From Nitrospirota bacterium (GTDB lineage Bacteria > Nitrospirota > Nitrospiria > Nitrospirales > UBA8639): a stretch of 64,000 nucleotides of DNA. Positions 1 through 9,580 of this stretch are shown here, piece by piece. A model generated the notes under the pieces. It was not told the DNA's origin and did no database searches. It saw only the letters and a list, made by a program, of their open reading frames with translations. Made by a program: the position numbers and the translations under genes. Position 1 is the stretch's first letter. The number at the start of each line of letters is the position of its first letter. The stretch covers positions 1-64,000 of the forward strand of contig JAALKI010000012.1 in assembly GCA_011088105.1 (NCBI GenBank), read 5' to 3'.

Positions 1-18
1 CTCTTCCGCATCCAGCCA

Positions 19-45
19 TCCTAAGATAACTCTCGTTATCTAGGA
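19..45. other. Inverted repeat (hairpin) upstream of the first gene
   Basis: An 11-bp inverted repeat with a one-base bulge: left arm 19-30, loop TCTC at 31-34, right arm 35-45. No T-run follows, so it is not a clear terminator for a gene entering from the left. It lies about 70 bases upstream of the first start codon and could equally be an operator or mRNA structure. Confidence 0.3.
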
Positions 46-113
46 CAGCCCCTTATATTATTGTAAAGTTTAATGGCATTTCAGTTGGCTGTTTCTTACT
101 AGGAGTTTTCCGA

Positions 114-719
114 ATGAACCACATTCTTGTTGTGATGGTAGTGCTCATGACCCTTGTCGGCTGTGCCAGCCCAATCAATCGTCATACAGCCACAAAATAC
201 AATCAGGCAGGGTATGCTGCGATAGAGTCTGGCAACTGGGCTGATGCGCGTATGTATTTCGCTCGTGCTATACAAAATGCCAAGATGGGTGGTGTGGATC
301 GGCAAGCGATGGCTGTTTTATGGTATGAATACGGTCGTTCCTCTGGGGTTATCTGTGATTGGCCAGAAGCGGATCGTGGGCTTAATGAGGCCTACAAGCT
401 TGATGCAGAGACAGGAGGTCCTGTGTACATGTCGTTGTATGAATTGGGGAAAATGAGCTACGACCGAAAACAATACACAAAAGCTATTGAATATTTCGCT
501 CGTGTGAAAAAAGAATTCGATAAAGTGCAAGCTGATACGAAAGATCCTCTTGGCTATGCTGATTATCTAGAAGAATACGCAAGTGCTCTCGAACAAACCG
601 ATAATGCTATGGAAGTAGAGGAGCATCGTAGTCGAGCAGCCGAGCTTCGTAAAATCTTTGAAGGAAAGGATTCTCACACCGAGAAGACACCATATGGAAC
701 TCAGTGTAAGTCTCTCTAA
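114..719 (+). CDS. TPR-repeat lipoprotein
   Basis: A 201-residue protein with a lipoprotein signal: a short hydrophobic stretch ending in the lipobox LVGC, with Cys17 as the predicted lipidated residue. The mature part is helical, and its pattern of small and aromatic residues (YNQAGYAAIESGNWADARMY around residues 29-48, then a second copy near KQYTKAIEYFARV) is typical of tetratricopeptide repeats, which act as protein-binding scaffolds. The start is supported by AGGAG about 8 bases upstream of the ATG. It is followed by the convergent gene der, so it appears monocistronic. The family is recognised only at the repeat level. A role in an envelope complex is plausible, but no specific partner is visible. 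Confidence 0.75.
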   Translation: MNHILVVMVVLMTLVGCASPINRHTATKYNQAGYAAIESGNWADARMYFARAIQNAKMGGVDRQAMAVLWYEYGRSSGVICDWPEADRGLNEAYKLDAETGGPVYMSLYELGKMSYDRKQYTKAIEYFARVKKEFDKVQADTKDPLGYADYLEEYASALEQTDNAMEVEEHRSRAAELRKIFEGKDSHTEKTPYGTQCKSL

Positions 720-855
720 CTACCGGTTTGAGGCGGACTTGTTTCTGTAATTCTATTCATAGAAAACTGCCTGCTTATGCGATATATTAAGCTGTTTCTT
801 CTCTAGTCTAGAATCCATACCCCTGACATCTTCATCTTGTGCCCAGAGTACTGCG

Positions 856-2214
856 TTACTTTTTCCGGACAAGGATTCGGATGGGAGTGCCTTCAAAGCC
901 AAAGGTCTCACGAATACGGTTTTCTAGAAACCGAAGGTACGAGGAGGTGACCTCAATGCTTCGGCCAACGAATAAGGCAAAGGTGGGTGGATTGGTCGCT
1001 ACTTGTGTCATAAATACGGATTTAACCGGGCTGCCCTTTCGAAGAGGCAACGGGTTGGCGGCAATGGCTTTTTGCAAAAATTGGTTGAGTTTTCCTGTGG
1101 AGACGCGTTTGGAGAATTCACGGCCCACGCTATCAATGACAGGGAATAATTGCTGAATAGTTTTTTCTCGTAAGGCTGATCCATATAGGATTGAGACAAA
1201 CTGTAAAAAGGGGAATCGTCGATGCAGCATCTGAGAATACTTCATTTGTGCATCGGCTTCTCCCTTTCGTAGGTCCCATTTATTCACGAGAATAATACAC
1301 CCCCGTCCCTGCTTGAGGATGAGTCCGGCGATTTTTGTATCTTGCTCCGTCACGCCTTCAATGCCATCTAAGAGCAAAATAGCGATATCCGATCGTCCTA
1401 AGGCTCTGATGGTCTTTGCCGTACTATACCCTTCGATCCCACGTTCGACCCGACCACGGCGTCTCAGACCGGCGGTGTCGGTAAAGAGGTAGTGCCGATC
1501 CTCAAACGTAATGATCGAATCAACGGCATCACGAGTTGTGCCAGGTGTGTCGCTGACGACCATCCGTTCTTGTCCCATCATGGTATTCATTAATGTTGAT
1601 TTGCCGACGTTGGGTCGGCCCACGATGGCTACTTTGGGAAAGAGTACATCATGTGGATCTCTTTCCTGCACAGGGAAGAGCGGCAAGAGGGCTTCGAGTA
1701 GTTCATCGACTCCCATGCCATGTTCAGCTGAAATGGGGTATAAATAGTCTTGACCAAGCTTGTAAAAGTCAGCCAGGAGTGTCTCGGACTTGGGTGTATC
1801 AATTTTGTTGATGGCATAAAAGATCGGCTTTTTGGTTCCACGGAGAAAGTTGATGATCTCCTGGTCCAAGGGTGTGAGCCCGGCTCGGCCATCCATGACC
1901 ACAATCAGGATATCTGATTGCGAGACGGCCACCTGTGATTGTTGCTTGATCAGTCCCACCATGCCCTCAGTGGCTGAGGGGTCAAATCCTCCAGTATCGA
2001 CTAATTGGAAAAGATGTCCTTGATACTCACACTCCGCATAAATACGATCTCGTGTCACACCTGGAGAATCATCGACGATGGTGTTTTTGGTCCCGAGTAT
2101 CTTATTGAATAGGGTCGATTTCCCGACGTTTGGTTGTCCAATGATCGCCACGGTAGGAAGGGCTTCCCCATGAGGTCTGCTGAGAAAGGGACGATGAATA
2201 GGGTGTTTTTTCAT
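856..2214 (-). CDS. der: Ribosome biogenesis GTPase Der (EngA)
   Basis: A 452-residue protein with the two tandem Era-like GTPase domains diagnostic of Der, a factor for 50S subunit maturation. The first P-loop is GQPNVGKS at residues 26-33, with DSPGVTRD as switch region and NKID as G4. The second P-loop is GRPNVGKS near residue 200, with DTPGTTRD and NKWD. The C-terminal part ends in the KH-like domain (TPIRILVRKK at the very end). Length matches the family (about 440-490). It has a short extra N-terminus of about 20 residues before the first G domain. The preceding stretch contains a 100-codon open frame overlapping this start by ATGA, but that frame does not look like a protein. Confidence 0.97.
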   Translation of the reverse strand: MKKHPIHRPFLSRPHGEALPTVAIIGQPNVGKSTLFNKILGTKNTIVDDSPGVTRDRIYAECEYQGHLFQLVDTGGFDPSATEGMVGLIKQQSQVAVSQSDILIVVMDGRAGLTPLDQEIINFLRGTKKPIFYAINKIDTPKSETLLADFYKLGQDYLYPISAEHGMGVDELLEALLPLFPVQERDPHDVLFPKVAIVGRPNVGKSTLMNTMMGQERMVVSDTPGTTRDAVDSIITFEDRHYLFTDTAGLRRRGRVERGIEGYSTAKTIRALGRSDIAILLLDGIEGVTEQDTKIAGLILKQGRGCIILVNKWDLRKGEADAQMKYSQMLHRRFPFLQFVSILYGSALREKTIQQLFPVIDSVGREFSKRVSTGKLNQFLQKAIAANPLPLRKGSPVKSVFMTQVATNPPTFALFVGRSIEVTSSYLRFLENRIRETFGFEGTPIRILVRKK

Positions 2215-2583
2215 CGTATATTCCTTGAAGAAGATTCTTGAAAACGGTTGTCTATAGGGCTCTCTTTAGAAATCATGACTAATGGGTGAGAGACGATGAG
2301 TCTACCTCCTAGTTTTTTGTTCTTCTGCATTACCCATTGTTTCTCCCCTATAACTAAAGGTGTCTGGAACTGGTTTCGCCGAGCTTCCTTCATCGAAATA
2401 GCCCTTCGGCGACGAAAGTCGGGAGTGGTCCTCTGGGGCCATTCCCATTCCTGCCGGTGATGGGGCAGCGGCAACCTGTTCTCGATAGACGTTTGAATGA
2501 TTCTATAACTCATTGAGGGAGAAAAAAAGAAAACCGAGGGATGTTTGTGAATGCTGTCAGGAGAGAAACAAACCGATGTCGGC
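2215..2583. other. Gene-poor stretch upstream of der
   Basis: This interval lies between the end of the CopD-like gene and the start of der, both on the minus strand. A minus-strand frame from 2513 to 2211 is open for 100 codons and overlaps the der start by four bases. Its composition (many Arg, Pro and Gln, no hydrophobic core) and weak start make it a doubtful gene. No promoter was confidently identified. Confidence 0.3.
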
Positions 2584-3111
2584 TTACACGTGAAGGTATT
2601 TCAGTGCGGCTGCACACAAGACGATGAAAACTCCCATCCACAAAGCGCCTCGTTGAAAGGGAATGGGTTCGAATGTTTGCTCTTCTTTTTCATCTTCTGT
2701 TTCTTCGCCTGTTTGCTCCGTTTTGAAAATGACGGTATAGAGGTAAATAGTCAGGATGCCCAAGACTAAGGAGAGTTTAATGAAAAATATCGTCAGATAC
2801 TTGGGGTTATGCGCGATGCCTTCCCCAGTTTGTGCGATCATGATATTACCGATATAGTGGAGATTAAACCCGCCAGTAAATAAAATCACGATAAGCAAAA
2901 TCCCTACGACTTTCCGGTATTGCTTGTAGAACGTGTCAGAAATCGGTTTGATGTATTCTTTGGGAACGGCTGTTTGTAGGCAAGGCGTCACTGCCATGAC
3001 CATAAATGCTAAGCCGCCGACCCAGACAATGGCAGAAAGTAGGTGTAACCAATGGACAAGGATTGGAATGACGGTGTTGAGGTCAAAGAGAATCGATTGG
3101 AGATCGCTCAT
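2584..3111 (-). CDS. CopD-like integral membrane protein
   Basis: A 175-residue protein with four predicted membrane helices: about residues 16-40 (VHWLHLLSAIVWVGGLAFM), 68-90, 106-128 and 150-172. The first helix carries the HWLHLLSAIVWVGG pattern seen in CopD-family and related small haem- or copper-associated membrane proteins. An acidic Glu-rich cytoplasmic loop (TGEETEDEKEEQ) separates helices three and four. The start ATG overlaps the stop of the upstream radical SAM gene by one base (TAATG), so the two are very probably translated together. Function is unknown; the histidines in helix one suggest metal or haem binding, which is an inference. Confidence 0.75.
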   Translation of the reverse strand: MSDLQSILFDLNTVIPILVHWLHLLSAIVWVGGLAFMVMAVTPCLQTAVPKEYIKPISDTFYKQYRKVVGILLIVILFTGGFNLHYIGNIMIAQTGEGIAHNPKYLTIFFIKLSLVLGILTIYLYTVIFKTEQTGEETEDEKEEQTFEPIPFQRGALWMGVFIVLCAAALKYLHV

Positions 3112-4496
3112 TAGAATTTAAACACCGGCTTTTCATTGCCGAATCTCTTTTTCCGCAGTTCTTCCATAAGCTCGATGGTAATGACAGGGATGCCTTGTTC
3201 GTCTGCATGCCGCTCCACGCCTTTTTTGACCATGGCTCGTAAGAAGTAGGGAATGCGGTTGAGGCGCGTTTCGGCCTCTTGATCCCAGATGACGGTGGTG
3301 TTTTCTTGAGCGTTGAAGGCGACTTTCACTTTCTCTCCGCCTTTAGGCGTGTAGAGGCACCATTCATCTTCATCCATCCAGTCGCCATGATCAACGTAGG
3401 GTCTCGCCCGGCATCCGCCACAGATTTCGCTATATTCACAGTCTCCACATTTGCCTTTGAGATGCGGGTAACGGAAAGAATCAAAGACTTCCGACCGTTC
3501 CCAAAGATCGACAAAACTGTTTTCTCGAATATTGCCTGCAGAGAGCGGCATGTATGGACAAGGTGTCAGATCGCCATTGGGTGTTACACGCGCATAATTC
3601 GTGCCCGCTAAACAGCCTCCTCCCATGTACCCTTGGGCTTTGGTGATCGGCGAGTTTGGGTCTTTTTCATACGCAAGCCGTTTGAAATGGGGTGCACATC
3701 GTGCTCGAATGAGCATGTCGGCATATTTATCTTGCGAGTCGATGAGATACGAGAGGACATGTTCATATTGTTCAGGTGTGATATCCGTTAGTTCCTCTCC
3801 TCGTCCCGTGCATACCATGAAAAAGACATTCAGCACGCGTGCGCCAAGATCATGGGCCCAATCAATGACGGCAGGCAGCTCCTGGTAATTCATTGGCTGG
3901 GCGCTAAAATGAACTTGAAATTGGAGCCCATTCCGTTTGCATGCTTCAATCCCTTCAACGGCGGCTTTCCAGGCACCAGGTATTCCTCGAAAAGCATCAT
4001 GTTTTTGGGGGTCGAGCGAATCAATGCTGATGCCCATTCCCATGACTCCAATGTCGACCAGTTCCCGGGCTATGCGATCATTGATGAGCATGCCATTGGT
4101 GCCGAAGACCACCATGAAGTCTAACTGCACAGCATGTCGGGCAATATCTAAAATATCAGGACGCACGAGTGGCTCACCTCCGGTAATGACGAGAAGGCAG
4201 CCTTTATTCACTTCAGCAATTTGGTCAATTAATCGGAAACATTCTTCTGTGGAGAGCTCGTCGGAGCCTCCCCCTGCTTTGGTCGTGGCATCGAGATAGC
4301 AATGGTCGCATTTAAGGTTGCAACGCTTGGTTAGGTTCAACGCAATGAGGTATGGTTTAAAGTCATCAACCGTGCGGCCATCGGCTAGAAGCGAAGGATC
4401 TTGCAGAGCGGAAGAATCAGCCGGAGAAGCCTTTTTCCCAAATCCTAATTTTTCAGTCCAGTTGGTGAAATTGAGTACTGGCAGGGATTTACCCAT
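3111..4496 (-). CDS. Radical SAM/SPASM protein with C-terminal PCP domain (NirJ/AhbC-like)
   Basis: A 461-residue radical SAM enzyme when started at ATG 4496. It has the CX3CX2C cluster motif at C59-C63-C66 (KRCNLKCDHC), the SAM-binding GGEP at about 106-109, and a SPASM region rich in cysteine (C295, C313, C350, C353, C359, C362, C380) for auxiliary Fe-S clusters. Overall it resembles the NirJ/AhbC/PqqE group, whose haem-branch members modify tetrapyrrole side chains. Residues 404-453 form a domain matching the protochlorophyllide reductase 57-kDa C-terminal (PCP_red) domain, which also occurs three times in the upstream gene. An in-frame ATG exists at 4526, but the one at 4496 overlaps the upstream stop by eight bases and has GGAG in front. 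The substrate is unknown; a tetrapyrrole is inferred. Confidence 0.85.
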   Translation of the reverse strand: MGKSLPVLNFTNWTEKLGFGKKASPADSSALQDPSLLADGRTVDDFKPYLIALNLTKRCNLKCDHCYLDATTKAGGGSDELSTEECFRLIDQIAEVNKGCLLVITGGEPLVRPDILDIARHAVQLDFMVVFGTNGMLINDRIARELVDIGVMGMGISIDSLDPQKHDAFRGIPGAWKAAVEGIEACKRNGLQFQVHFSAQPMNYQELPAVIDWAHDLGARVLNVFFMVCTGRGEELTDITPEQYEHVLSYLIDSQDKYADMLIRARCAPHFKRLAYEKDPNSPITKAQGYMGGGCLAGTNYARVTPNGDLTPCPYMPLSAGNIRENSFVDLWERSEVFDSFRYPHLKGKCGDCEYSEICGGCRARPYVDHGDWMDEDEWCLYTPKGGEKVKVAFNAQENTTVIWDQEAETRLNRIPYFLRAMVKKGVERHADEQGIPVITIELMEELRKKRFGNEKPVFKF

Positions 4497-6570
4497 CAGA
4501 GCCAGCTCCGGAAGAGGCGCCAGCATTGGTGAGCTTGGCGATAATGTCTTTCACGTTTCCTGACTTCATCGCCTCTTCCATCGTATGTTTCGCTTGATCA
4601 ATGCCTTCGTTGGCGACATCCAATGTGATGGTAGTGGTCCCTAGTTTATCGGCATGCTTGATGATGAGAGCTTTTGTGCAATCACGCATGAATCCTTCTG
4701 GGGCTCGTTCCAGTCGCTTTAAGGCCTCTGGGTCCCAGGTATAAGGGGAATCGGTTGCCTCAGCAGTTTTCTGTGGAGTGTCAGGTTGCTGGTCAGCAGG
4801 ATCAGAATTCTTGTTTGAGAAAATAGGCGTATAGTCCTCTGACGCGGCTTCCTGAATCATGGGGTTGGCATATTCAAGTGTAATGGTCGTCATGCCTAAT
4901 TTTCTCGCAGTCTTTTCAATCTTGGCCTTGGCTCGTCTGCGTTGGAATCCTGCAGGTATGGACCGAATGGCTTCTTTCGCTTCTTTCGTCCATTGCATAG
5001 GAACATCATCGTAAGCTAACTGGGTCTCTAGACCCCCTTCATTTTTGGCGGCTGCATCAAAGATACTTTTGTCCACAGCTTTAAAGCCATCTCCGGCCCC
5101 CCCACAAATTGGACATTTCACCGGGGTATCACCTTTGCCAATATAGCCACATCCATCGCAAACGAAATAGGGTTGCGACATTCGATCTAGGTAGGCTTGG
5201 TTGCTAGGGCTTACGGATGGCGAAGATTCAGTCGGTTTCTCTTCGACGACTTGATTCATCATCCCGCTGAGCGTGTTGCCCATCAAGTCATTAGCGACCG
5301 CATCATCGGCTTGCATCGCATTACGATCAATTCCGGCCGCATCAAGGTTTCCACCCAATGCTCTCATGGCATCCATTGCCCCTTTGGGAAGAATGTCTCC
5401 CACAGCCCCATCAACTACGGAATTACTAATAATGGTGTGCCCTTTTTCGATGGCATATCGATGAATTGCGGTTTTTGCCACGCCTCGAGCGAACACAGGG
5501 ACCTTTTCCATTCGGAGGAGTGCTTCTTCTGTCCACGCAACGGTGTATTCGGCTTGGGTATCGATGGGAGGCACAAACTTTTGATTGGAGACCAACACGT
5601 TACACGCAGAGGCGCGAAGTAAGTTTTCCGTGTTGCTTCCAATGTCCATATCTTCATCGCTATGGACTCCAATGCGTCCGACGATGAGCAGCCATGGTTG
5701 TTCTTTCCGAACATATTGCAAGACTTTTTCAAATGCTTTGCCGTCAAGCAAGGTTGTTTTGACGTCCATGCCCTCGTCTTGGGCAACCTCACGTGAGATA
5801 TCTAGGTGGGACTGATAAATTTTGGCCAGTCCACTATCGATAACTTCTTCATGCAATTTTTCTTGTTCCTTAAACCGAAAAACTTTTCCCGCTTCTTCAT
5901 TCAAGACGCCGGAGATACTATGGAAGGCGGCATAATGAAAATATGGATCGAAGGCGGAGATGGCCTCTACGGGTTTGTTCAGCGCCTTCCCCAGGGCTAA
6001 GCCGGTTTTTAAGCCACCAAAAGAATGTGGACTGCCATCAACGGCCACGACGATTTTCCCACCATTTAAAGGACGAAGGTCTTTGATGATCAGCATGTCG
6101 GTATTGCGAACACGTCGGAGCACACGTTCGGTATTGCTGCCAATGACCGAATCTTTAACGGCCCCTACGCCGATACCGCCCATAATCGTTAAATCATATC
6201 CATTGTTATTAATGTCTTCGGCCAGTACCTTCCAGTTTCGGCCTTCTAAGGATCGGCGCTCTAAGGGCAGGTTGGCCTCTGTACATTTTTGATCGACGTA
6301 ATCAAGGTAGGAATCCGTAATGATTTGCAGCCCACGGGTAATCAAGGAGTCATGAATTTGGCGTTGACGATCTAACTCCTTCTCGTCATGATATTCTTCG
6401 GGTAGCCCAGCTTCCATCTGTTTGAATCGCTTGTCATGCATCTTGGCGGCATAGACATGGCTCCCCACAATTTTGGAGCCAAATTCTTTGGCCAATGTGA
6501 CACCCAAATCAACAGCCTTATTGGAGTGATCTGAGTTATCAACTGGGATATATATCGTCTTATACATCAA
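4489..6570 (-). CDS. Double UspA protein fused to three PCP domains and a zinc ribbon
   Basis: A 693-residue multidomain protein. Residues 1-165 and 170-330 are two universal-stress (UspA) domains; each ends with the nucleotide-binding pattern G-x2-G...GSNTE (131-149 and 298-315). Three copies of the PCP_red domain follow at about 346-390, 527-575 and 612-660, each beginning W-x2-EA and containing a Pro-x-x-F or similar and a later TIT strand. Between the first two lies a rubredoxin-like zinc ribbon (C471, C474, C486, C489). The start has a strong AAGGAGG ribosome site. The end overlaps the radical SAM gene. PCP domains are known from light-independent protochlorophyllide reductase; in a non-phototroph this fusion suggests a haem- or tetrapyrrole-linked stress sensor, which is an inference. 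Confidence 0.85.
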   Translation of the reverse strand: MMYKTIYIPVDNSDHSNKAVDLGVTLAKEFGSKIVGSHVYAAKMHDKRFKQMEAGLPEEYHDEKELDRQRQIHDSLITRGLQIITDSYLDYVDQKCTEANLPLERRSLEGRNWKVLAEDINNNGYDLTIMGGIGVGAVKDSVIGSNTERVLRRVRNTDMLIIKDLRPLNGGKIVVAVDGSPHSFGGLKTGLALGKALNKPVEAISAFDPYFHYAAFHSISGVLNEEAGKVFRFKEQEKLHEEVIDSGLAKIYQSHLDISREVAQDEGMDVKTTLLDGKAFEKVLQYVRKEQPWLLIVGRIGVHSDEDMDIGSNTENLLRASACNVLVSNQKFVPPIDTQAEYTVAWTEEALLRMEKVPVFARGVAKTAIHRYAIEKGHTIISNSVVDGAVGDILPKGAMDAMRALGGNLDAAGIDRNAMQADDAVANDLMGNTLSGMMNQVVEEKPTESSPSVSPSNQAYLDRMSQPYFVCDGCGYIGKGDTPVKCPICGGAGDGFKAVDKSIFDAAAKNEGGLETQLAYDDVPMQWTKEAKEAIRSIPAGFQRRRAKAKIEKTARKLGMTTITLEYANPMIQEAASEDYTPIFSNKNSDPADQQPDTPQKTAEATDSPYTWDPEALKRLERAPEGFMRDCTKALIIKHADKLGTTTITLDVANEGIDQAKHTMEEAMKSGNVKDIIAKLTNAGASSGAGSDG

Positions 6571-6972
6571 GAAGCCTCCTTCAGGAACTTCATGTCAAAG
6601 GGAATGACCGAGAGGAATGCCTACACGCCCTCCCAGTGGCTCATCATACTTTTTGGTCGCAAATGTCCCACTTTTGGCAGAATAGGAAGAGGATCTTAGC
6701 ACCCTCTATTCTTTGTTTGCAACTCAATTATCGCCAGAAATCTTGTGTGCAGATTGCGGTAATCCGATGGTTCCTCTTGGGTCGGGGTGCGGTATTCTTT
6801 ATGAAATCCTAAAATGAAATTCTCTCGACTATTTGACAAACCACCAAGGAGTTTTATTAAAGTGGCAGAACCCGTTGACAATTTAATCAATATTATTAAC
6901 GAGGAAGAACACCTCGCCGGGTTCACATTAGTGATATCCGAGAGCGTGTCTTTTTGTGTGATGAGGGAAACT
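6571..6972 (+). other. Long leader and intergenic region before metK
   Basis: About 400 bases separate the divergent Usp-PCP gene and metK. The frame of metK is open back to 6814, but the protein encoded before 6973 has no resemblance to MetK, so this is read as an untranslated leader. It contains a promoter-like pair at 6833-6860 and a small hairpin (CGAGG at 6900-6904, CCTCG at 6912-6916). I could not fit a known SAM or SAH riboswitch consensus to it. Confidence 0.35.
6833..6860 (+). promoter_or_regulatory. Candidate sigma-70 promoter for metK-ahcY
   Basis: A perfect -35 box TTGACA (6833-6838), a 16-base spacer and a partial -10 box TATTAA (6855-6860). It lies about 110 bases upstream of the metK ATG. 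A second TTGACA at 6875-6880 has no properly spaced -10. Promoter matches like this occur by chance, so confidence is low. Confidence 0.35.
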
Positions 6973-8124
6973 ATGGGAAGACAAAATTTTTTATTTACTT
7001 CCGAGTCGGTTACTGAGGGACATCCTGATAAAATCGCCGACCAAATCTCAGATGGCATCTTGGATGCCATTATCGCCAAGGATAAAAATTGCCGTGTTGC
7101 CTGCGAAACAATCTTGACAACTGGGCTGGCTTTTGTTGCTGGAGAAATTTCTACTAAAGCCTATGTAGAAATCCCCGATATTATTCGAGAGACCATTCGG
7201 GAAGTGGGCTATACTGATGCGACATGGGGCTTTGATTATCGAACATGTTCAGTCTTGACCGCCATCGATGCTCAGTCTGGTGACATTGCTATGGGGGTGG
7301 ATGCCGGTGGGGCTGGGGATCAGGGTCTTATGTTTGGCTACGCCACGAATGAGACGGCTGAGCTCATGCCTATGCCGATTGTTTTAGCGCACCGGCTAAC
7401 GAAGCGGTTAGCCGAAGTTCGAAAAAAGAACATTCTTCCCTGGGTTCGGCCGGATGGAAAGGCCCAAGTCACTGTTGAATATAAAAATGGTAAGCCCATT
7501 CGAGTTGATACCGTTGTGCTCTCAACTCAGCATAGCGATAAAGTGACCGCCAAGACGATTGAGCGAGATTTGATAGAGAAAGTGATTAAGCCGGTTATGC
7601 CCAAGTCTATTTTCGACCCAGTCACGGTGAAATATCACATTAATCCAACAGGCCGATTTGTGACCGGTGGTCCGATGGGAGATACTGGGCTCACGGGCCG
7701 AAAAATTATCGTTGATACCTATGGGGGAGTCGGCAGCCATGGTGGGGGCGCGTTTTCCGGAAAAGATCCGAGTAAGGTCGATCGGTCAGCGTCTTATATG
7801 GCCCGCTACATTGCCAAAAACATTATTGCCGCGAAACTCGCGGACAAATGTGAAGTGCAGTTGGCGTATGCCATTGGCGTCCCTGAACCAGTGTCTGTCC
7901 TGGTCGATACGAAAGGGACAGAAAAAGTGTCAGTTGATCTTTTGGATAAACTGGTCCGAAAACATTTTGCTTTGACCCCTCGGGGCATTATTGACCATTT
8001 GAAACTCCGTCGACCTATTTATAAGCAAACAGCTGCCTATGGGCATTTTGGCCGGAATGAGCCAGGTTTCAGCTGGGAAAAGACCGATAAGGCAAGGCTA
8101 CTACGAAAGGAAGCGGGGAAATAG
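6973..8124 (+). CDS. metK: S-adenosylmethionine synthetase
   Basis: Makes S-adenosylmethionine from methionine and ATP in the cytosol. The protein is 383 residues from ATG 6973, matching the family length of about 384. It shows the N-terminal [20 protein letters not shown] signature with the catalytic histidine, the [15 protein letters not shown] motif, and the [16 protein letters not shown] segment. An upstream in-frame ATG at 6814 would add 53 unrelated residues; GAGG six to ten bases before 6973 supports the shorter start. The next gene, ahcY, is 73 bases downstream in the same direction, so the two probably form a methyl-cycle operon that ends at the terminator at 9642. Confidence 0.97.
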   Translation: MGRQNFLFTSESVTEGHPDKIADQISDGILDAIIAKDKNCRVACETILTTGLAFVAGEISTKAYVEIPDIIRETIREVGYTDATWGFDYRTCSVLTAIDAQSGDIAMGVDAGGAGDQGLMFGYATNETAELMPMPIVLAHRLTKRLAEVRKKNILPWVRPDGKAQVTVEYKNGKPIRVDTVVLSTQHSDKVTAKTIERDLIEKVIKPVMPKSIFDPVTVKYHINPTGRFVTGGPMGDTGLTGRKIIVDTYGGVGSHGGGAFSGKDPSKVDRSASYMARYIAKNIIAAKLADKCEVQLAYAIGVPEPVSVLVDTKGTEKVSVDLLDKLVRKHFALTPRGIIDHLKLRRPIYKQTAAYGHFGRNEPGFSWEKTDKARLLRKEAGK

Positions 8125-8197
8125 TTCTCTGGTCCATCGATTCTGAAAAAGTTGGGTTCGCCCTAACATTTTTTTCTGACATGAAAAGGAACCATCT

Positions 8198-9580
8198 ATG
8201 AGTACTGCAACCATGATCGATCGAAGTCTAGGCGACTATAAGGTCGCGGATATTAACCTGGCTGACTGGGGTCGTAAGGAAATCCAGATTGCGGAAACGG
8301 AAATGCCTGCGCTGATGGCGCTCCGTGAAAAATTTCGAAACACGCAACCGTTGAAGGGAGCCAAAATCCTCGGCTGCATTCATATGACGATTCAAACCGG
8401 CGTGTTAATTGAAACGCTTATTGAACTTGGGGCAGAAGTTCGGTGGTCTTCTTGTAATATCTTTTCGACGCAGGATCATGCTGCGGCAGCGATTGCGGCA
8501 CGAGGCATTCCGGTCTTTGCTTGGAAAGGCGAAACCGCCGAGGAATATGAATGGTGTATTGAGCAAACGATTTTAAAGGATGGACAGCCCTGGGATGCCA
8601 ACATGGTGTTAGACGATGGTGGCGATTTGACTCTCATTCTCCACGAGAAGTATCCCGCCATGCTGGACCGAATTCATGGGATCACAGAAGAAACCACAAC
8701 GGGTGTGCACCGCTTACAGGAGCAATTGGAAAAAGGAACCCTGAAAGTCCCCGCTATTAATGTGAATGATTCGGTGACGAAGTCTAAGAACGATAATAAA
8801 TATGGGTGCCGTCACAGTTTGAGCGATGCCATTAAGCGTGGAACCGACCATCTATTATCAGGAAAAAAGGCCTTGGTCATCGGATATGGAGATGTCGGGA
8901 AAGGCTCGGCTCAATCATTGCGTCAAGAAGGCATGATTGTGAAGGTTTCGGAAATTGACCCTATCTGTGCCATGCAGGCCTGTATGGATGGCTATGAAGT
9001 GGTCTCTCCTTACAAGGATGGCATGAACACTGGCAAGGTCGCGGATATTAACACTGCGCTTTTGCGACAGACGGATTTAGTGGTCACCACGACTGGTAAT
9101 TTCAATGTTTGTGACTCGGCTATGTTGCAAACATTAAAATGTGGCGCCGTTGTATGCAATATCGGCCACTTTGACAATGAAATTGACACTGCCTATATGA
9201 GAGAAAACTGGGAATGGGATGAGGTAAAGCCGCAGGTTCATAAGGTTTATCGTGATAAAATCAACAACGATCACCTGGTTGTATTGTCCGAAGGCCGGTT
9301 AGTGAACCTGGGCAATGCCACAGGCCATCCTTCACGAATTATGGATGGTTCATTTGCGAATCAAGTCCTGGCACAGATTTACTTATACGAACGAAAGTTT
9401 GCCGACAACCCTGGGACCGAAATAACCCTTCAAGTCTTACCGAAGAAACTTGATGAGGAAGTCGCAGCCCATATGGTAAAGGGATTTGGCGGGGTGATTA
9501 CGAAACTAACCTCAACGCAAGCCGACTATATTCATGTTCCAATGAATGGACCGTTTAAGTCTGAAACATACAAGTATTAA
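8198..9580 (+). CDS. ahcY: S-adenosylhomocysteine hydrolase
   Basis: Hydrolyses S-adenosylhomocysteine to homocysteine and adenosine, removing the product inhibitor of methyltransferases. The 460-residue protein contains the substrate-binding [17 protein letters not shown] segment with the catalytic lysine, the NAD-binding [12 protein letters not shown]ossmann motif, and the C-terminal PFKSETYKY that reaches into the partner subunit's cofactor site. Length and motifs are fully standard for bacterial AhcY. It directly follows metK, and metF sits further along the window, so methyl-group metabolism is well represented here. Confidence 0.97.
   Translation: MSTATMIDRSLGDYKVADINLADWGRKEIQIAETEMPALMALREKFRNTQPLKGAKILGCIHMTIQTGVLIETLIELGAEVRWSSCNIFSTQDHAAAAIAARGIPVFAWKGETAEEYEWCIEQTILKDGQPWDANMVLDDGGDLTLILHEKYPAMLDRIHGITEETTTGVHRLQEQLEKGTLKVPAINVNDSVTKSKNDNKYGCRHSLSDAIKRGTDHLLSGKKALVIGYGDVGKGSAQSLRQEGMIVKVSEIDPICAMQACMDGYEVVSPYKDGMNTGKVADINTALLRQTDLVVTTTGNFNVCDSAMLQTLKCGAVVCNIGHFDNEIDTAYMRENWEWDEVKPQVHKVYRDKINNDHLVVLSEGRLVNLGNATGHPSRIMDGSFANQVLAQIYLYERKFADNPGTEITLQVLPKKLDEEVAAHMVKGFGGVITKLTSTQADYIHVPMNGPFKSETYKY

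Noticed and set aside
2211..2513. 100-codon minus-strand open frame overlapping the der start
   Set aside because: Composition is Arg/Pro/Gln-rich without a hydrophobic core or ribosome site; it looks like leader DNA.
6814..6972. Longer metK start giving 53 extra residues
   Set aside because: The extension is unlike MetK; ATG 6973 gives the standard length with a ribosome site.
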